Below are positions 17,049 to 25,804 of a DNA stretch of 50,204 nt, one piece after another (position 1 is the first letter of the stretch; each line of letters opens with the position of its first letter). This DNA is from Caldifarciminota bacterium (GTDB lineage Bacteria > Hydrothermota > Hydrothermia > UBA1063 > CAJXJZ01), in the NCBI GenBank assembly GCA_027038175.1, contig JALVYB010000035.1, positions 1 to 50,204 on the forward strand. Reading direction: 5' to 3'. Under the pieces are notes generated by a model, which worked only from the letters and a program-made list of their open reading frames with translations, had not been told where the DNA came from and did not search any database. Made by a program: the position numbers and the translations under genes.

Positions 17049-17611
17049 AATAATAGTCGCATAACCAGAGCCCCTGATAAAGGTGCCCACACATTGTCAT
17101 CTGGATAGAAGTTTGCAAATTCCATAACTCCGATTGTAAGACCGGATATTATTTTTATATGCAATGGTATTGGATGAAAAGATATAAGTGAAATCAAAAG
17201 GGCTAAAACTGTAAATGTGGCAAAATGTGCGAGATCTTTTCCTTCTGGAGGTTCTCTTAATAGACCGGCTACTATTGGGGTTATCCCATCTACAAGCACT
17301 GAAACAAACACAACAAAGCCAAAAGTCACTTCATCCCATAAAAGAGCCACAGTGGTTATACTTATAAGCATGTAAGTGGCACCTGATATTCCCTTTTTTT
17401 CCTTTTCTTTCATTAGATTGCCAGTTAATGAAAGGAATTTTCTGTTAAATGTATTTGATTTTTTTCGGAGTATTTCAAGGAATATTGCTGTAAATGTCAA
17501 TAGTAGTAGAATCAATTTTGTCTTTGTATATCCTATATACATGGGGAGAAAAACCACAGAGAGAAGTGATAGATGAAGAAGTTTCCTGAGATAGAAACGT
17601 GTATTACTCAA
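17036..17611 (-). CDS. Dolichol/phytol kinase-like integral membrane protein
   Basis: A 191-residue polytopic membrane protein with about six helices, resembling the CTP-dependent polyprenol/phytol/diacylglycerol kinase group (SEC59/VTE5/DGK1). Seen features are an N-terminal RKLLHL, EILRKKS after two helices, KGISGATYM, and a VDGITPIVAG segment matching the conserved Asp-Gly region. It may phosphorylate an isoprenoid or lipid alcohol for envelope lipid recycling; the substrate is unknown. Its start overlaps the PorV-like gene by eight bases, and it is the last gene of the hslV operon. Confidence 0.7.
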   Translation of the reverse strand: MSNTRFYLRKLLHLSLLSVVFLPMYIGYTKTKLILLLLTFTAIFLEILRKKSNTFNRKFLSLTGNLMKEKEKKGISGATYMLISITTVALLWDEVTFGFVVFVSVLVDGITPIVAGLLREPPEGKDLAHFATFTVLALLISLISFHPIPLHIKIISGLTIGVMEFANFYPDDNVWAPLSGALVMRLLFYLS

Positions 17612-18512
17612 TGTTGTACGTAAGGCTGAGTTTATGGGTAAATCCTATCTCCTGAAGGGGAACAATCGCATAGTCAATAAGCAATTTCTTGAATATGAGC
17701 CCTGCTCCCATTGTTATACCTCTCCTTCCTGTGCCAGCACGTAGTTCTACATGTTTGCTAATTGGTAAATTAAAACCAAAAGCTGCATACAATGAGACGT
17801 TTTTACTTGAGAATAATGCATAACTTTTTGGACCTTCATACTCTGCAACCAGTGTAAAGACATAACTGAATTTACTGAATTTTACTGAGACTCCTGCATG
17901 AACACGGGGTTTTAGTATTTCGGTTGAACCGTTTTCCATCTTGGCACCTAATAAATTTTTGAAAGCGACGCCCCAATAGATTCTTTCATTTTCTTTTCCA
18001 GTTATTCCTGCATCTATCCCAAAGCCATTTACTGGATAATCCGGAAGTTTCTCCTTAAAAACAGTCATTGAAACCCCGGCTCTTACATTGCTTTTTACAA
18101 CATAGGATGCCTGTGTGCTCATATATAAAAGCGTATATCTCTCCCTTTCTTTTATTCTTATATTGTTCTGAACCGGACCTTCTGTTGTATCAAGAAGTTC
18201 TGTAAGTTCGACTGGGTTAGAGTGAACATAAGAAAAGAAAAACGAAAAATTGTAGTGATTCCCTCTTATACCAGTCACGTATGCATTCTCTACGTTAAGG
18301 AATCCACCGTGATACGTATAATGAGAAACGGATAATTGTTTTGTTTTTGAGCACTGGGCTGGATTGAGCAGCAGGGGATGCAGGGAATCAGCCAGGACGG
18401 CGTGATCTTCGCCCAGGGATACCACAAAAGGTGATTGAAAAATCTGGAATATATCTCCGGAGTAACTATATTGAGTGTAAAAGGAAAACAGTGCTAAAAC
18501 AAAAAGAATCAT
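17604..18512 (-). CDS. PorV/PorQ-like outer-membrane barrel protein
   Basis: A 302-residue exported protein with an N-terminal signal segment. The mature part begins with a FadL/PorV-type pattern (VSLGEDHAVLAD, then LLLNPAQ) and continues as alternating beta strands. In T9SS bacteria PorV and PorQ shuttle or process cargo at the outer membrane. Given T9SS-type tails on nearby secreted proteins, a link is plausible but not proven. The start overlaps the hslV stop (ATGA), so it is co-translated with hslV. Confidence 0.68.
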   Translation of the reverse strand: MILFVLALFSFYTQYSYSGDIFQIFQSPFVVSLGEDHAVLADSLHPLLLNPAQCSKTKQLSVSHYTYHGGFLNVENAYVTGIRGNHYNFSFFFSYVHSNPVELTELLDTTEGPVQNNIRIKERERYTLLYMSTQASYVVKSNVRAGVSMTVFKEKLPDYPVNGFGIDAGITGKENERIYWGVAFKNLLGAKMENGSTEILKPRVHAGVSVKFSKFSYVFTLVAEYEGPKSYALFSSKNVSLYAAFGFNLPISKHVELRAGTGRRGITMGAGLIFKKLLIDYAIVPLQEIGFTHKLSLTYNIE

Positions 18513-19045
18513 TTATCAACCTTCAAAATGGTGAAGTGGTTGTTTGTATATATACATATTTGAGAAGCAATCTCAAGAGATTCTTTGACTATTTCGTAGG
18601 GTGGCATTTTGGTATGTTTTGAGAGAGCACGTGCAGCAGCAAGTGCATAGGGTGCTCCTGATCCAATTGCAACTATACCATCATCTGATTCTATAATATC
18701 CCCTGTCCCGGATATGATTAAGGCATGTTCTGTATCAACAACAGCAAGCAGGGCCTCAAGTTTCCTGAGTACTTTATCCTGTCTCCAGTCTTTTGCGAGC
18801 TCCACTGAGGCTTTAAGTAAATTTCCTTTACTTATTTCGAGCTTTTCTTCCAGTCTCTCAAAGAGTGTTAAAGCGTCGGCAGCAGCCCCTGCAAATCCTG
18901 CAAGGATTTTCCCGTCCCATAGAGACCTGACTTTGCTTGCAGTGTGCTTTACTATTGTATCATCAAAGGTAACCTGACCATCCGATCCCATGGCAGCCTT
19001 GCCATTTTTGACAATCCCAATAACAGTAGTAGACCTTGTTATCAT
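18509..19045 (-). CDS. hslV: ATP-dependent protease peptidase subunit HslV
   Basis: Proteasome-like Ntn hydrolase of the HslUV complex. The sequence is MITRS, then TTVIGIVKNGKAAMGSDGQ, so the catalytic Thr is residue 6 after a five-residue propeptide, as in Thermotoga-type HslV. Length of 178 is normal. The chaperone partner hslU is not adjacent, which is unusual: the next gene down is the PorV-like protein, overlapping by four bases. The TATAAT box ends six bases before the ATG, so a leaderless transcript is predicted. Confidence 0.95.
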   Translation of the reverse strand: MITRSTTVIGIVKNGKAAMGSDGQVTFDDTIVKHTASKVRSLWDGKILAGFAGAAADALTLFERLEEKLEISKGNLLKASVELAKDWRQDKVLRKLEALLAVVDTEHALIISGTGDIIESDDGIVAIGSGAPYALAAARALSKHTKMPPYEIVKESLEIASQICIYTNNHFTILKVDK

Positions 19046-19051
19046 GTTTTA

Positions 19052-19079
19052 ATTATACTTTCAAGTGAAAGTTTATAAA
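19052..19079 (-). promoter_or_regulatory. Promoter of the hslV operon, predicted leaderless
   Basis: Reverse strand: TTTATA (19074-19079), 16 bp, TATAAT (19052-19057). The ATG at 19045 lies at the expected transcription start. No CIRCE-type heat-shock operator is visible. Confidence 0.65.
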
Positions 19080-19087
19080 AGGCGTGG

Positions 19088-19116
19088 TTGACAGTTCGAG
19101 TAGTGAAAATTATAAT
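19088..19116 (+). promoter_or_regulatory. Perfect consensus promoter of the secreted DOMON-repeat gene
   Basis: TTGACA (19088-19093), 17 bp, TATAAT (19111-19116): an exact sigma-70 consensus. It is followed by AAAAGGAGG and ATG 19138. It sits back-to-back with the hslV promoter. Confidence 0.88.
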
Positions 19117-19137
19117 AACTTTAAAAGGAGGAACAAG

Positions 19138-21399
19138 ATGAAATTTTTACTGTTATTGGTTTCCATAATACCGAATAAAATAGTTATAGATGGTGTATTG
19201 CACAGAAACCAGTTTGCAGCTTATTATAAGGACACTTCCACAATATATGAGGGCGTAGAAGTCGCCCCTTCTGCACATCTTTCGCTGGACAGTGTGTTTG
19301 TGGCAAGAGATACAGTTAATCTATATATAAGAATTTTTACGCACGACACGCTGTGGCTCGGTGGGTATGGAGACCTATTTGTGTCTATTGATACCCAGAG
19401 TGTCTCAGGTGGAGAGTATTCTCCCCTTGCGAAACATGTGGTATTTGATGGTAATCTGCCAGATTATGTATTATACGTAAACGATAACAATGACTGTAAT
19501 CTTCTTGCATGGGATGGGACTGGGTGGTATAGCACCAACACACCTGTATTATGTGCAGGGGCTGGGGAGCATCCTGATTTTGAAATTTCTTTCCCAGTTG
19601 ACTCTATAAATTCCCCATCCAGTATAAATATTACTGCTTACACTACATTCAAAAAGAAGGGAGATAGCGTGGTTGACTATTCAGTTCAGGATAGTGCTTT
19701 TCCACAGATTATAGTTGACGGTAATAGAGAACCAGAATACATATTTATGGGAGCATCCGATCAGGGAGGGGGAGATGGAGCAAATCTCGACAGTTTATTT
19801 GTAACATGGGATTCTCTTAACCTCTACATTTTTCTTACCACACAGAATACATCTTCATGGGATCTGGCGTATGGATTTGCCCTTGATGTGGATCAACTCC
19901 CGCAGAGTGGATATTATACTGGAGAAAGTGATGCATGGGGACGTCTTATAGATTTCGGAGATACCCTCTCATCAGAACCTTATGCACCGGATTATGAGAT
20001 TTATTTCTGGTGGAGTGGTTCAGATACTTCCATTACAAGTTCGAATTTCTGTAAGTGGAACGGAAGCGGTTTTGATTATAACACAGATTTTTCACCATTC
20101 TTTGCTTTTAAGGGAGGAAGTTCCGGTCTTAAAAGTCTTGAGGTGAAGATACCATGGGATTCAATAGGTGGCTTGCATCCTGAGATACTTTTGAGTGCAT
20201 GGATAGCGGGAGGCTCAAACTCAAGTGCAGTGGATGCCATACCACACGATGACCAGATATCCAATAATGCTGATGAGTGGACAGATGTTGATACGATTTA
20301 TACTTATGTGGTGATTACTCCTGACAAGCCTATTATTCAAGATGCTATAAGCACAGTTTTTCAGGGAAATGGCTCATCCTCCGATACTATTTCTGCGGAT
20401 AAAAATGTTTCTCTCACCTCTTCTCTTATTACTTTCGGTTACTATGATTATTCTAACTGGGGGAACACGCCAGTAGGTTTCCTTTATCCTATTGATGGAG
20501 TGGTTGATACAGGCGGATTTTTTGAGGATGAAATGCTATCTGCCACAGACTCAAAAAATGCATGGCTTACGTGGAGTTCAGACTCTCTCTATATAGGCTA
20601 TACGTATCAGGCTTTTGATGCAGGGTACGGAGGAGATGGAGACCTGTTTGTATATTTTCAAACAGATTCTATATCTTCAATTGTTCCCTATTCGGACCCT
20701 GGTATACACTATGCAGTTGATTGGTGGGGAGGGGATAGTATAATACTTCCAATGAATATGGACTATGCACTTGCTATTGAAGATGGAAGTTACTATGCAC
20801 TTTACAAAGCGGACAGCTCAGGGTGGCAGGTAATTGCCCAGAGTACGGACAACGACTTCCCGGGTGTGGCCTTTGTAGGGTACGATAATACCTCTCCAGA
20901 AAATGGAGTTACAGAGGTCTCCGTAGCTCTCTCTGCCCTGTCAAACCCTGCTTATCTTGGTGTTGTGTTTTTCGCTCATACAGATAATACCGGTATAATA
21001 TATGGCATAAGTCCATCTGATACAGTAGCTCTCTGGAAAACGTCCAATAACGGAGATGGTGTGAATGACACATTATATCATTTCTGGGGTATTTACAGAG
21101 TGAATTCTTCAGGACTTCATGTAAATTCCATAAAGGACTATTATTTACCAACAACTGTAACAGAGCAACGTAACAATGAGAGAAGTGCTCTATATTTCAG
21201 GGATGGATGTATCTACCTTAACTCAAATCACAAGCAGGAAGAGGTTATTATTTATTCTGTTACAGGAAGAATCGTAAAACGTGAAATAGTAGGTCCTGGA
21301 AATCACAGAATCTCCTTAAAAGGTATGCCAAACGGTGTATATTTCGCTAAAACAAGGAATAACAATGATAAACTCAGGTTTATACTTATTAGACGCTGA
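19138..21399 (+). CDS. Large secreted protein with three DOMON/CBM9-like repeats and a T9SS-type C-terminal domain
   Basis: A 753-residue exported protein. A short hydrophobic leader (MKFLLLLVSII) is followed by KIVIDG, the start of a beta-sandwich like those in glucodextranase-type DOMON domains. A second unit begins at QIIVDGNREPEY, and a third less regular one has the LTWSSDSLYIGY pattern. Each unit contains a VxWDSLNLYIF-like strand. The last 75 residues (VIIYSVTGRIVKREI, then GMPNGVYFAKT, ending FILIRR) match the type A T9SS sorting domain. It may bind polysaccharide at the cell surface; no catalytic site is seen. The frame is open upstream to 19084, but that region holds the promoter, so ATG 19138 after AAAAGGAGG is chosen. 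Confidence 0.75.
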   Translation: MKFLLLLVSIIPNKIVIDGVLHRNQFAAYYKDTSTIYEGVEVAPSAHLSLDSVFVARDTVNLYIRIFTHDTLWLGGYGDLFVSIDTQSVSGGEYSPLAKHVVFDGNLPDYVLYVNDNNDCNLLAWDGTGWYSTNTPVLCAGAGEHPDFEISFPVDSINSPSSINITAYTTFKKKGDSVVDYSVQDSAFPQIIVDGNREPEYIFMGASDQGGGDGANLDSLFVTWDSLNLYIFLTTQNTSSWDLAYGFALDVDQLPQSGYYTGESDAWGRLIDFGDTLSSEPYAPDYEIYFWWSGSDTSITSSNFCKWNGSGFDYNTDFSPFFAFKGGSSGLKSLEVKIPWDSIGGLHPEILLSAWIAGGSNSSAVDAIPHDDQISNNADEWTDVDTIYTYVVITPDKPIIQDAISTVFQGNGSSSDTISADKNVSLTSSLITFGYYDYSNWGNTPVGFLYPIDGVVDTGGFFEDEMLSATDSKNAWLTWSSDSLYIGYTYQAFDAGYGGDGDLFVYFQTDSISSIVPYSDPGIHYAVDWWGGDSIILPMNMDYALAIEDGSYYALYKADSSGWQVIAQSTDNDFPGVAFVGYDNTSPENGVTEVSVALSALSNPAYLGVVFFAHTDNTGIIYGISPSDTVALWKTSNNGDGVNDTLYHFWGIYRVNSSGLHVNSIKDYYLPTTVTEQRNNERSALYFRDGCIYLNSNHKQEEVIIYSVTGRIVKREIVGPGNHRISLKGMPNGVYFAKTRNNNDKLRFILIRR

Positions 21400-21570
21400 C
21401 TATTCTTGTGTCGAAATAATGAACACATAGGCTAATACCCCTATATTACAGTAAAAATACGTTGATTTGATGAAGTTTTTAACCTCTTTATGTGTGTCGA
21501 AAAAGTGTGCATATTGGGGATCCCATAAAAATCATAACCCAAAGTGTTACAATGAATTGCCCCGCTGCTC

Positions 21571-21598
21571 TTGACAAAATGCTATATAGGTGTATAAT
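21571..21598 (+). promoter_or_regulatory. Promoter of the C11 peptidase gene
   Basis: TTGACA (21571-21576), 16 bp, TATAAT (21593-21598), both exact consensus, with a TG just before the -10 box region. It is followed by an AGGAGG site and ATG 21622. Confidence 0.85.
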
Positions 21599-21621
21599 AT
21601 TCACATAGCAGGAGGTATAAA

Positions 21622-23961
21622 ATGAAAGATGTTTTAAAAGTAATGTTGGGTTTGGTGGTGTTTTCGGGGTTTGCTTATTCTGCGAGCCCATCGGGTGAGC
21701 CAGGTGATGATATGGCTCACGCTGTTCTTATCCGGCCAGGCACTTATACGGAGTATCTCGATTCAACCGACAGGCATGATTTTTATAAATTTGAAGTTAA
21801 ACCGAGAGATTCGGTTACAGTAATATTGACACCAACTGGAGGAAATGATTTTGACCTTGCACTCTACGATTGTAAAGGTTACATGGTTGCCAATAGTGAA
21901 AATCCTGCAGGACAGAGAGATATTGTATATGGTCTTGTGAGTGATTCCTCCTGCCAGTACTGGTATGTGGATGCATTTGAGTACAGTGGCAAAGGTAATT
22001 ACTACCTGGAATTAAAGAAGGATAGTGTAAAGGCAGAATGGACTATTATGGTTTTCTTGAATGGTGACAATAATCTGGAATCTTACGCATATCAAGATGT
22101 TAATGAAATGGAAGCAGCTCATCCTGGTCCTTATGTAAATGTGGTGGTTCAGTTTGATACAAAGAGTGGAACTACAAAAAGGTATCTCATAAGAGGAGAC
22201 AATGATCCAAATAGAATTACCTCTCCGGTTGTGGATAACCCAGGTGAGCAAAATATGGGTGATGGTAATACCCTTGTAAACTTCGTAAGATGGGCAGTTC
22301 AGAAGTATCCTGCTAAAAAATATGCTCTTATACTCTGGGACCATGGTTCAGGATGGCATAAAAATGTAACTTCAGTATATTCACCCCTAAAGGGTGTGTC
22401 ACAGGATGAGTCCAGTGGTTATGATATGATAGAGGTTTCCAGCGGTGAACTTGCAAGCGCGCTTTCTCAGATTAAAAGCATCATCGGCAAGAAACTCGAC
22501 TTTCTTGGCTTTGATGCATGTCTCATGGGCATGTGGGAGGTACTCGATGTAATTAAAGATTACGCAGACTATGCCACTGTGTCTGAAGAAACTGAAGGAG
22601 CCCAGGGATGGTATTATACAGGTTTTGTTAATATAAGACAAAATACCTCTCCTGCACAGCTCGCATGCAATATTGTCAACTCTCAGAGAGGACTTAACAC
22701 GCTGGCAGCAATAAATCTTGGTGTAATTGATAGATTAACCGGAGCAATCAACGATTTTGCGGAGGCTTTAATTAATTCCAGGCCAGCATATTCTTCTGCC
22801 ATTGACAGGGCGAGAGCACACTTTAATGGGGCTTATTCAGGTTATGACCATGAGTATGGGTACGAATCAAGTTGGGGCAACCATGAAGATATTGATATTT
22901 ACAGGTTTGCTTATTATATAGCCAACGACACCACTCTTCCTCAGCAGGTCAGAGACCGCGCAAGAGATGTTATGAGTGCTGTTGCCGGTGCGGTAATAGA
23001 CTTGAGTACATCTTCAGATTATAGAGATGATTCTCATGGAATTTCCATATATTATCCGAGTGATCCAAGAAACTACAATCATTCTCCATTTGGTGGGGAT
23101 TATGATAGATTGCCTGTAGCAAGGAAAACAAAATGGGATGAGTTTATTAAGGGTGAGGAAGGTGGTTCCTCCTATGATTACACATTAACTACTACATCTT
23201 TCAACTGGATAGATACAAGAGATGCTACTGGTATAACCGGTGATGATCAGACCAAGCCATTCTCCCTTCCATTCACATTCAAGTTCTACGGTAAGGATTA
23301 CAATAGCGTATATGTTTGCAGTAATGGGTTCTTGAGTTTCACTTCAAGTTCTACTGCTTATAGACCACAATCCCTGCCCAATAGTGCAAGTCCTAATGCA
23401 GTTATTGCTCCTTTGTGGAGAGATTTAAATCCAAGTGCGGCAGGCAATATAACATACTATGCAGGGAGAGATAAATTCGTTATAACCTGGGATGGCGTGA
23501 AAAACTATGCTAACGATTCGAGGCAGACCTTCCAGGTAATACTCTATCCTAATGGAGAGATTGTATTCCAGTACAGGAATGTGACCAATGATGTGGCAAC
23601 TTCTATAGGTCTTGAAAACGAGAATGGTTCTCGGGGAAAGGGTGCATCATCTCCGAGAAATGGTATTGCCTACAGGTGGGTTCCAACTTCTAAAAACATT
23701 CTTTCTTCCATGGAGGATTTGAGCGTCTTTAAGGGTGCATACTTCCATAATGGCAATCTGACCATAGAATTTAATACGAGACCTTCTTCAAGGATAGATG
23801 TGGATGTGTATAATATTGTGGGAAGACGTGTTGTATCCCGTAGTTTTATACCAACCCTTAGTGTAAATATGCCGCTTGGGACTCTACCACGTGGAGTTTA
23901 TATTGTGAAGGTTATGGCAGATAGGAAATCGTATACTTCCAAGTTCTTCGTGATAAAATAG
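21622..23961 (+). CDS. Secreted clostripain-like (C11) cysteine peptidase with T9SS-type tail
   Basis: A 779-residue exported protease. A signal peptide (1-20, ending AYSAS) precedes a PPC-like beta domain (about 25-130, with DRHDFYKFEV and NDFDLALYD). The C11 peptidase core (about 138-510) has catalytic His241 in LWDHGSGW and Cys300 in GFDACLMG. A beta-rich domain (about 520-690) with FTFKFYGKDYNSVYVCSNG resembles nidogen-type modules. The final 70 residues (VDVYNIVGRRVVS, LPRGVYIVKV) match the T9SS type A sorting domain. The C11 family cleaves after Arg or Lys and often self-activates. It likely acts on the cell surface or in the medium to degrade proteins. A strong terminator follows. Confidence 0.88.
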   Translation: MKDVLKVMLGLVVFSGFAYSASPSGEPGDDMAHAVLIRPGTYTEYLDSTDRHDFYKFEVKPRDSVTVILTPTGGNDFDLALYDCKGYMVANSENPAGQRDIVYGLVSDSSCQYWYVDAFEYSGKGNYYLELKKDSVKAEWTIMVFLNGDNNLESYAYQDVNEMEAAHPGPYVNVVVQFDTKSGTTKRYLIRGDNDPNRITSPVVDNPGEQNMGDGNTLVNFVRWAVQKYPAKKYALILWDHGSGWHKNVTSVYSPLKGVSQDESSGYDMIEVSSGELASALSQIKSIIGKKLDFLGFDACLMGMWEVLDVIKDYADYATVSEETEGAQGWYYTGFVNIRQNTSPAQLACNIVNSQRGLNTLAAINLGVIDRLTGAINDFAEALINSRPAYSSAIDRARAHFNGAYSGYDHEYGYESSWGNHEDIDIYRFAYYIANDTTLPQQVRDRARDVMSAVAGAVIDLSTSSDYRDDSHGISIYYPSDPRNYNHSPFGGDYDRLPVARKTKWDEFIKGEEGGSSYDYTLTTTSFNWIDTRDATGITGDDQTKPFSLPFTFKFYGKDYNSVYVCSNGFLSFTSSSTAYRPQSLPNSASPNAVIAPLWRDLNPSAAGNITYYAGRDKFVITWDGVKNYANDSRQTFQVILYPNGEIVFQYRNVTNDVATSIGLENENGSRGKGASSPRNGIAYRWVPTSKNILSSMEDLSVFKGAYFHNGNLTIEFNTRPSSRIDVDVYNIVGRRVVSRSFIPTLSVNMPLGTLPRGVYIVKVMADRKSYTSKFFVIK

Positions 23962-23987
23962 TAAAAATTCTTATGAATATTTGGTTA

Positions 23988-24022
23988 ACGGGCGGCTAAA
24001 AGCCGCCCGTTTTCTATTTTTT
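23988..24022 (+). terminator. Rho-independent terminator after the C11 peptidase gene
   Basis: A perfect 10-bp stem ACGGGCGGCT/AGCCGCCCGT (23988-23997 with 24001-24010) and a loop of three A, followed by a T-rich run at 24011-24022. Its GC content stands out from the surroundings. Confidence 0.93.
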
Positions 24023-24023
24023 A

Positions 24024-24052
24024 TTCAGAGAACAGGTAAAATGGTTTATACT
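24024..24052 (+). promoter_or_regulatory. Promoter of the Na/Pi cotransporter gene, predicted leaderless
   Basis: TTCAGA (24024-24029), 17 bp, TATACT (24047-24052), with ATG 24058 only five bases later. The -35 begins directly after the preceding terminator. Confidence 0.65.
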
Positions 24053-24057
24053 ATAGT

Positions 24058-25119
24058 ATGCACCTTTTGGGGTTTCTTGCATCCTTATATTCCTTCTTTG
24101 TCAGTATAGAACTTATTGCCGGGGGGTTTAAGTTATTCGGCAAGGACCTCGCGCACGCTATCATGGGATATACAAGTAATCCTCTTGTTTCACTTTCTAT
24201 AGGCATTCTTGCCACAGCCCTTGTGCAATCCTCTTCTTCTACAACTTCTCTGCTTGTTGGTATGGTGGCGGCAGGCACAATACCGATAAGACATGCTATT
24301 CCTGTTGTTATGGGAGCAAATATAGGAACAACTATTACCAATACACTTGTATCTGTGGGGCACATCACAAGAGGTGAGGAGTTTAAAAGAGCCATGGCAG
24401 CGGCCACTGTACATGATTTTTTCAATCTCCTATCAGTATTAATTCTATTTCCTCTTGAGTTGCTCTTTCATCCAATTGAAAAAACAGCACATTTGTTCAC
24501 GCAGGCTCTTGGGAATGTAGGAGGTTTTAAGCTGCTCTCTCCTGTAAAGGTTATTGTAAAACCTGCGGTACACGAGATAATACATATATTACACGAAAAT
24601 CCGGTATTGATTGAAGTGGTGGGCATTATTCTACTTTTTGTGTCTCTGAAATTCCTCACGGATACAATGAAAAAGATGGCACTCAAGAGAATAGAAGCAT
24701 ATATAGATGAGTTTCTTTTTAAAACTCCCTCAAGGGCATTTTTGCTCGGACTTCTCCTTACAACGCTTGTTCAATCGAGTTCTGTTACGACCTCGCTGGC
24801 TGTACCCTTCGCAGCCGCAGGTCTTCTCACACTTGAACAGGTTTTTCCATATACACTTGGAGCAAACGTTGGTACAACTGTGACAGCCATAATGGCCGCA
24901 CTTATAACTAAAGACCCGAGTGCTATTACTGTTTCATTTTCTCATCTTTTCTTCAATCTTTACGGTATACTCATTGTATACTTTTTATTGAAAAGGATAC
25001 CTCTTACGCTTGCCCGCAAGTTGTCTGAACTTGCGATAAGCAAAAAGCCTGTTGTTGTAGTGTATATTGTGGTGACTTTTTATGTGTTACCCTTTATAAT
25101 TTTCATAACATGGAGGTAG
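24058..25119 (+). CDS. Na+/phosphate cotransporter family protein
   Basis: A 353-residue inner-membrane transporter with two inverted repeats. Each carries the family hallmark: VQSSSSTTSLL near residue 60 and VQSSSVTTSLA near 240, each followed by a GANIGTT/GANVGTT segment. It imports phosphate (or exports it) with sodium. Family members often carry a fused C-terminal PhoU domain; here PhoU is a separate gene three bases downstream. No ribosome site precedes the ATG, in line with the adjacent promoter. Confidence 0.9.
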   Translation: MHLLGFLASLYSFFVSIELIAGGFKLFGKDLAHAIMGYTSNPLVSLSIGILATALVQSSSSTTSLLVGMVAAGTIPIRHAIPVVMGANIGTTITNTLVSVGHITRGEEFKRAMAAATVHDFFNLLSVLILFPLELLFHPIEKTAHLFTQALGNVGGFKLLSPVKVIVKPAVHEIIHILHENPVLIEVVGIILLFVSLKFLTDTMKKMALKRIEAYIDEFLFKTPSRAFLLGLLLTTLVQSSSVTTSLAVPFAAAGLLTLEQVFPYTLGANVGTTVTAIMAALITKDPSAITVSFSHLFFNLYGILIVYFLLKRIPLTLARKLSELAISKKPVVVVYIVVTFYVLPFIIFITWR

Positions 25120-25122
25120 AAG

Positions 25123-25791
25123 ATGGCATTTAAAAAAATACTTGAGTTTTTAAAAGGAAAAAATATACTTGAAGAGGTTAAGAATGAGGCTCTTACTATG
25201 TTGCAGGAAACAAAGAGTATGTATCAGGAAGTAAATGGCTATATATTTGAAAGAATAGATGTGGATGTTGACGTTTATCAACTTGATAAGAAGGTAAATA
25301 AAACCGAAATAGAAATAAGGAAAAAAATACTTGAACATCTTGTGCTTTCAACTGATAAGAATGAACTTGTTCCTTCTTTAATAATCACAAGCATAGTGAT
25401 TGATATAGAGAGAATAGGCGATTATTGCAAAAACATGTTTGAACTCGTTAATCTCTATCCAGATGAACTTAAGGGGCACAAGATAGTGAATGAACTTAAG
25501 GAAATTTCTGCAAAAATAGAAAGGGAATTTGATCTGACTTATTATGCTCTCTCTGAGGGAGATAAGGGGAAAGCAGAAAAGGTTATGAAAATTCATGGAG
25601 AGTTAGGAAAAAGATGTGATGAGATACCTGGGGAAGTGTTAAAAGATGAAACTATTGATAAAAAAATGGCTGTAATAACAGTTTTGCTTGCAAGGTACTT
25701 AAAAAGAGTGAGTGCACATTTGTGGAATATATCTTCAAGTGTATTAAATCCGTTTCCCAGAATAGGGTACCATCCGGAAAGTAAATTTTAA
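25123..25791 (+). CDS. PhoU-domain protein
   Basis: A 222-residue helical protein with the PhoU signature IDIERIGDYCKNMFEL (about residues 90-105) and a second helical half containing RYLKRVSAHLWNI. PhoU proteins bind metal clusters and restrain phosphate uptake. Here the partner is evidently the Na/Pi cotransporter just upstream rather than a Pst system, as it looks like the split-off tail of the fused form. GGAGG lies just before the ATG. Confidence 0.85.
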   Translation: MAFKKILEFLKGKNILEEVKNEALTMLQETKSMYQEVNGYIFERIDVDVDVYQLDKKVNKTEIEIRKKILEHLVLSTDKNELVPSLIITSIVIDIERIGDYCKNMFELVNLYPDELKGHKIVNELKEISAKIEREFDLTYYALSEGDKGKAEKVMKIHGELGKRCDEIPGEVLKDETIDKKMAVITVLLARYLKRVSAHLWNISSSVLNPFPRIGYHPESKF

Positions 25792-25804
25792 AAGGAGGGT
25801 TGCT

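Noticed and set aside
19084-19137. Upstream extension of the DOMON-repeat gene
   Set aside because: The region holds a perfect TTGACA-17-TATAAT promoter and the ribosome site; the signal peptide begins at 19138.
21407-21428. Possible CRP-like site TGTGT...ACACA
   Set aside because: The spacing between half-sites is too long for a CRP site and the match is short.
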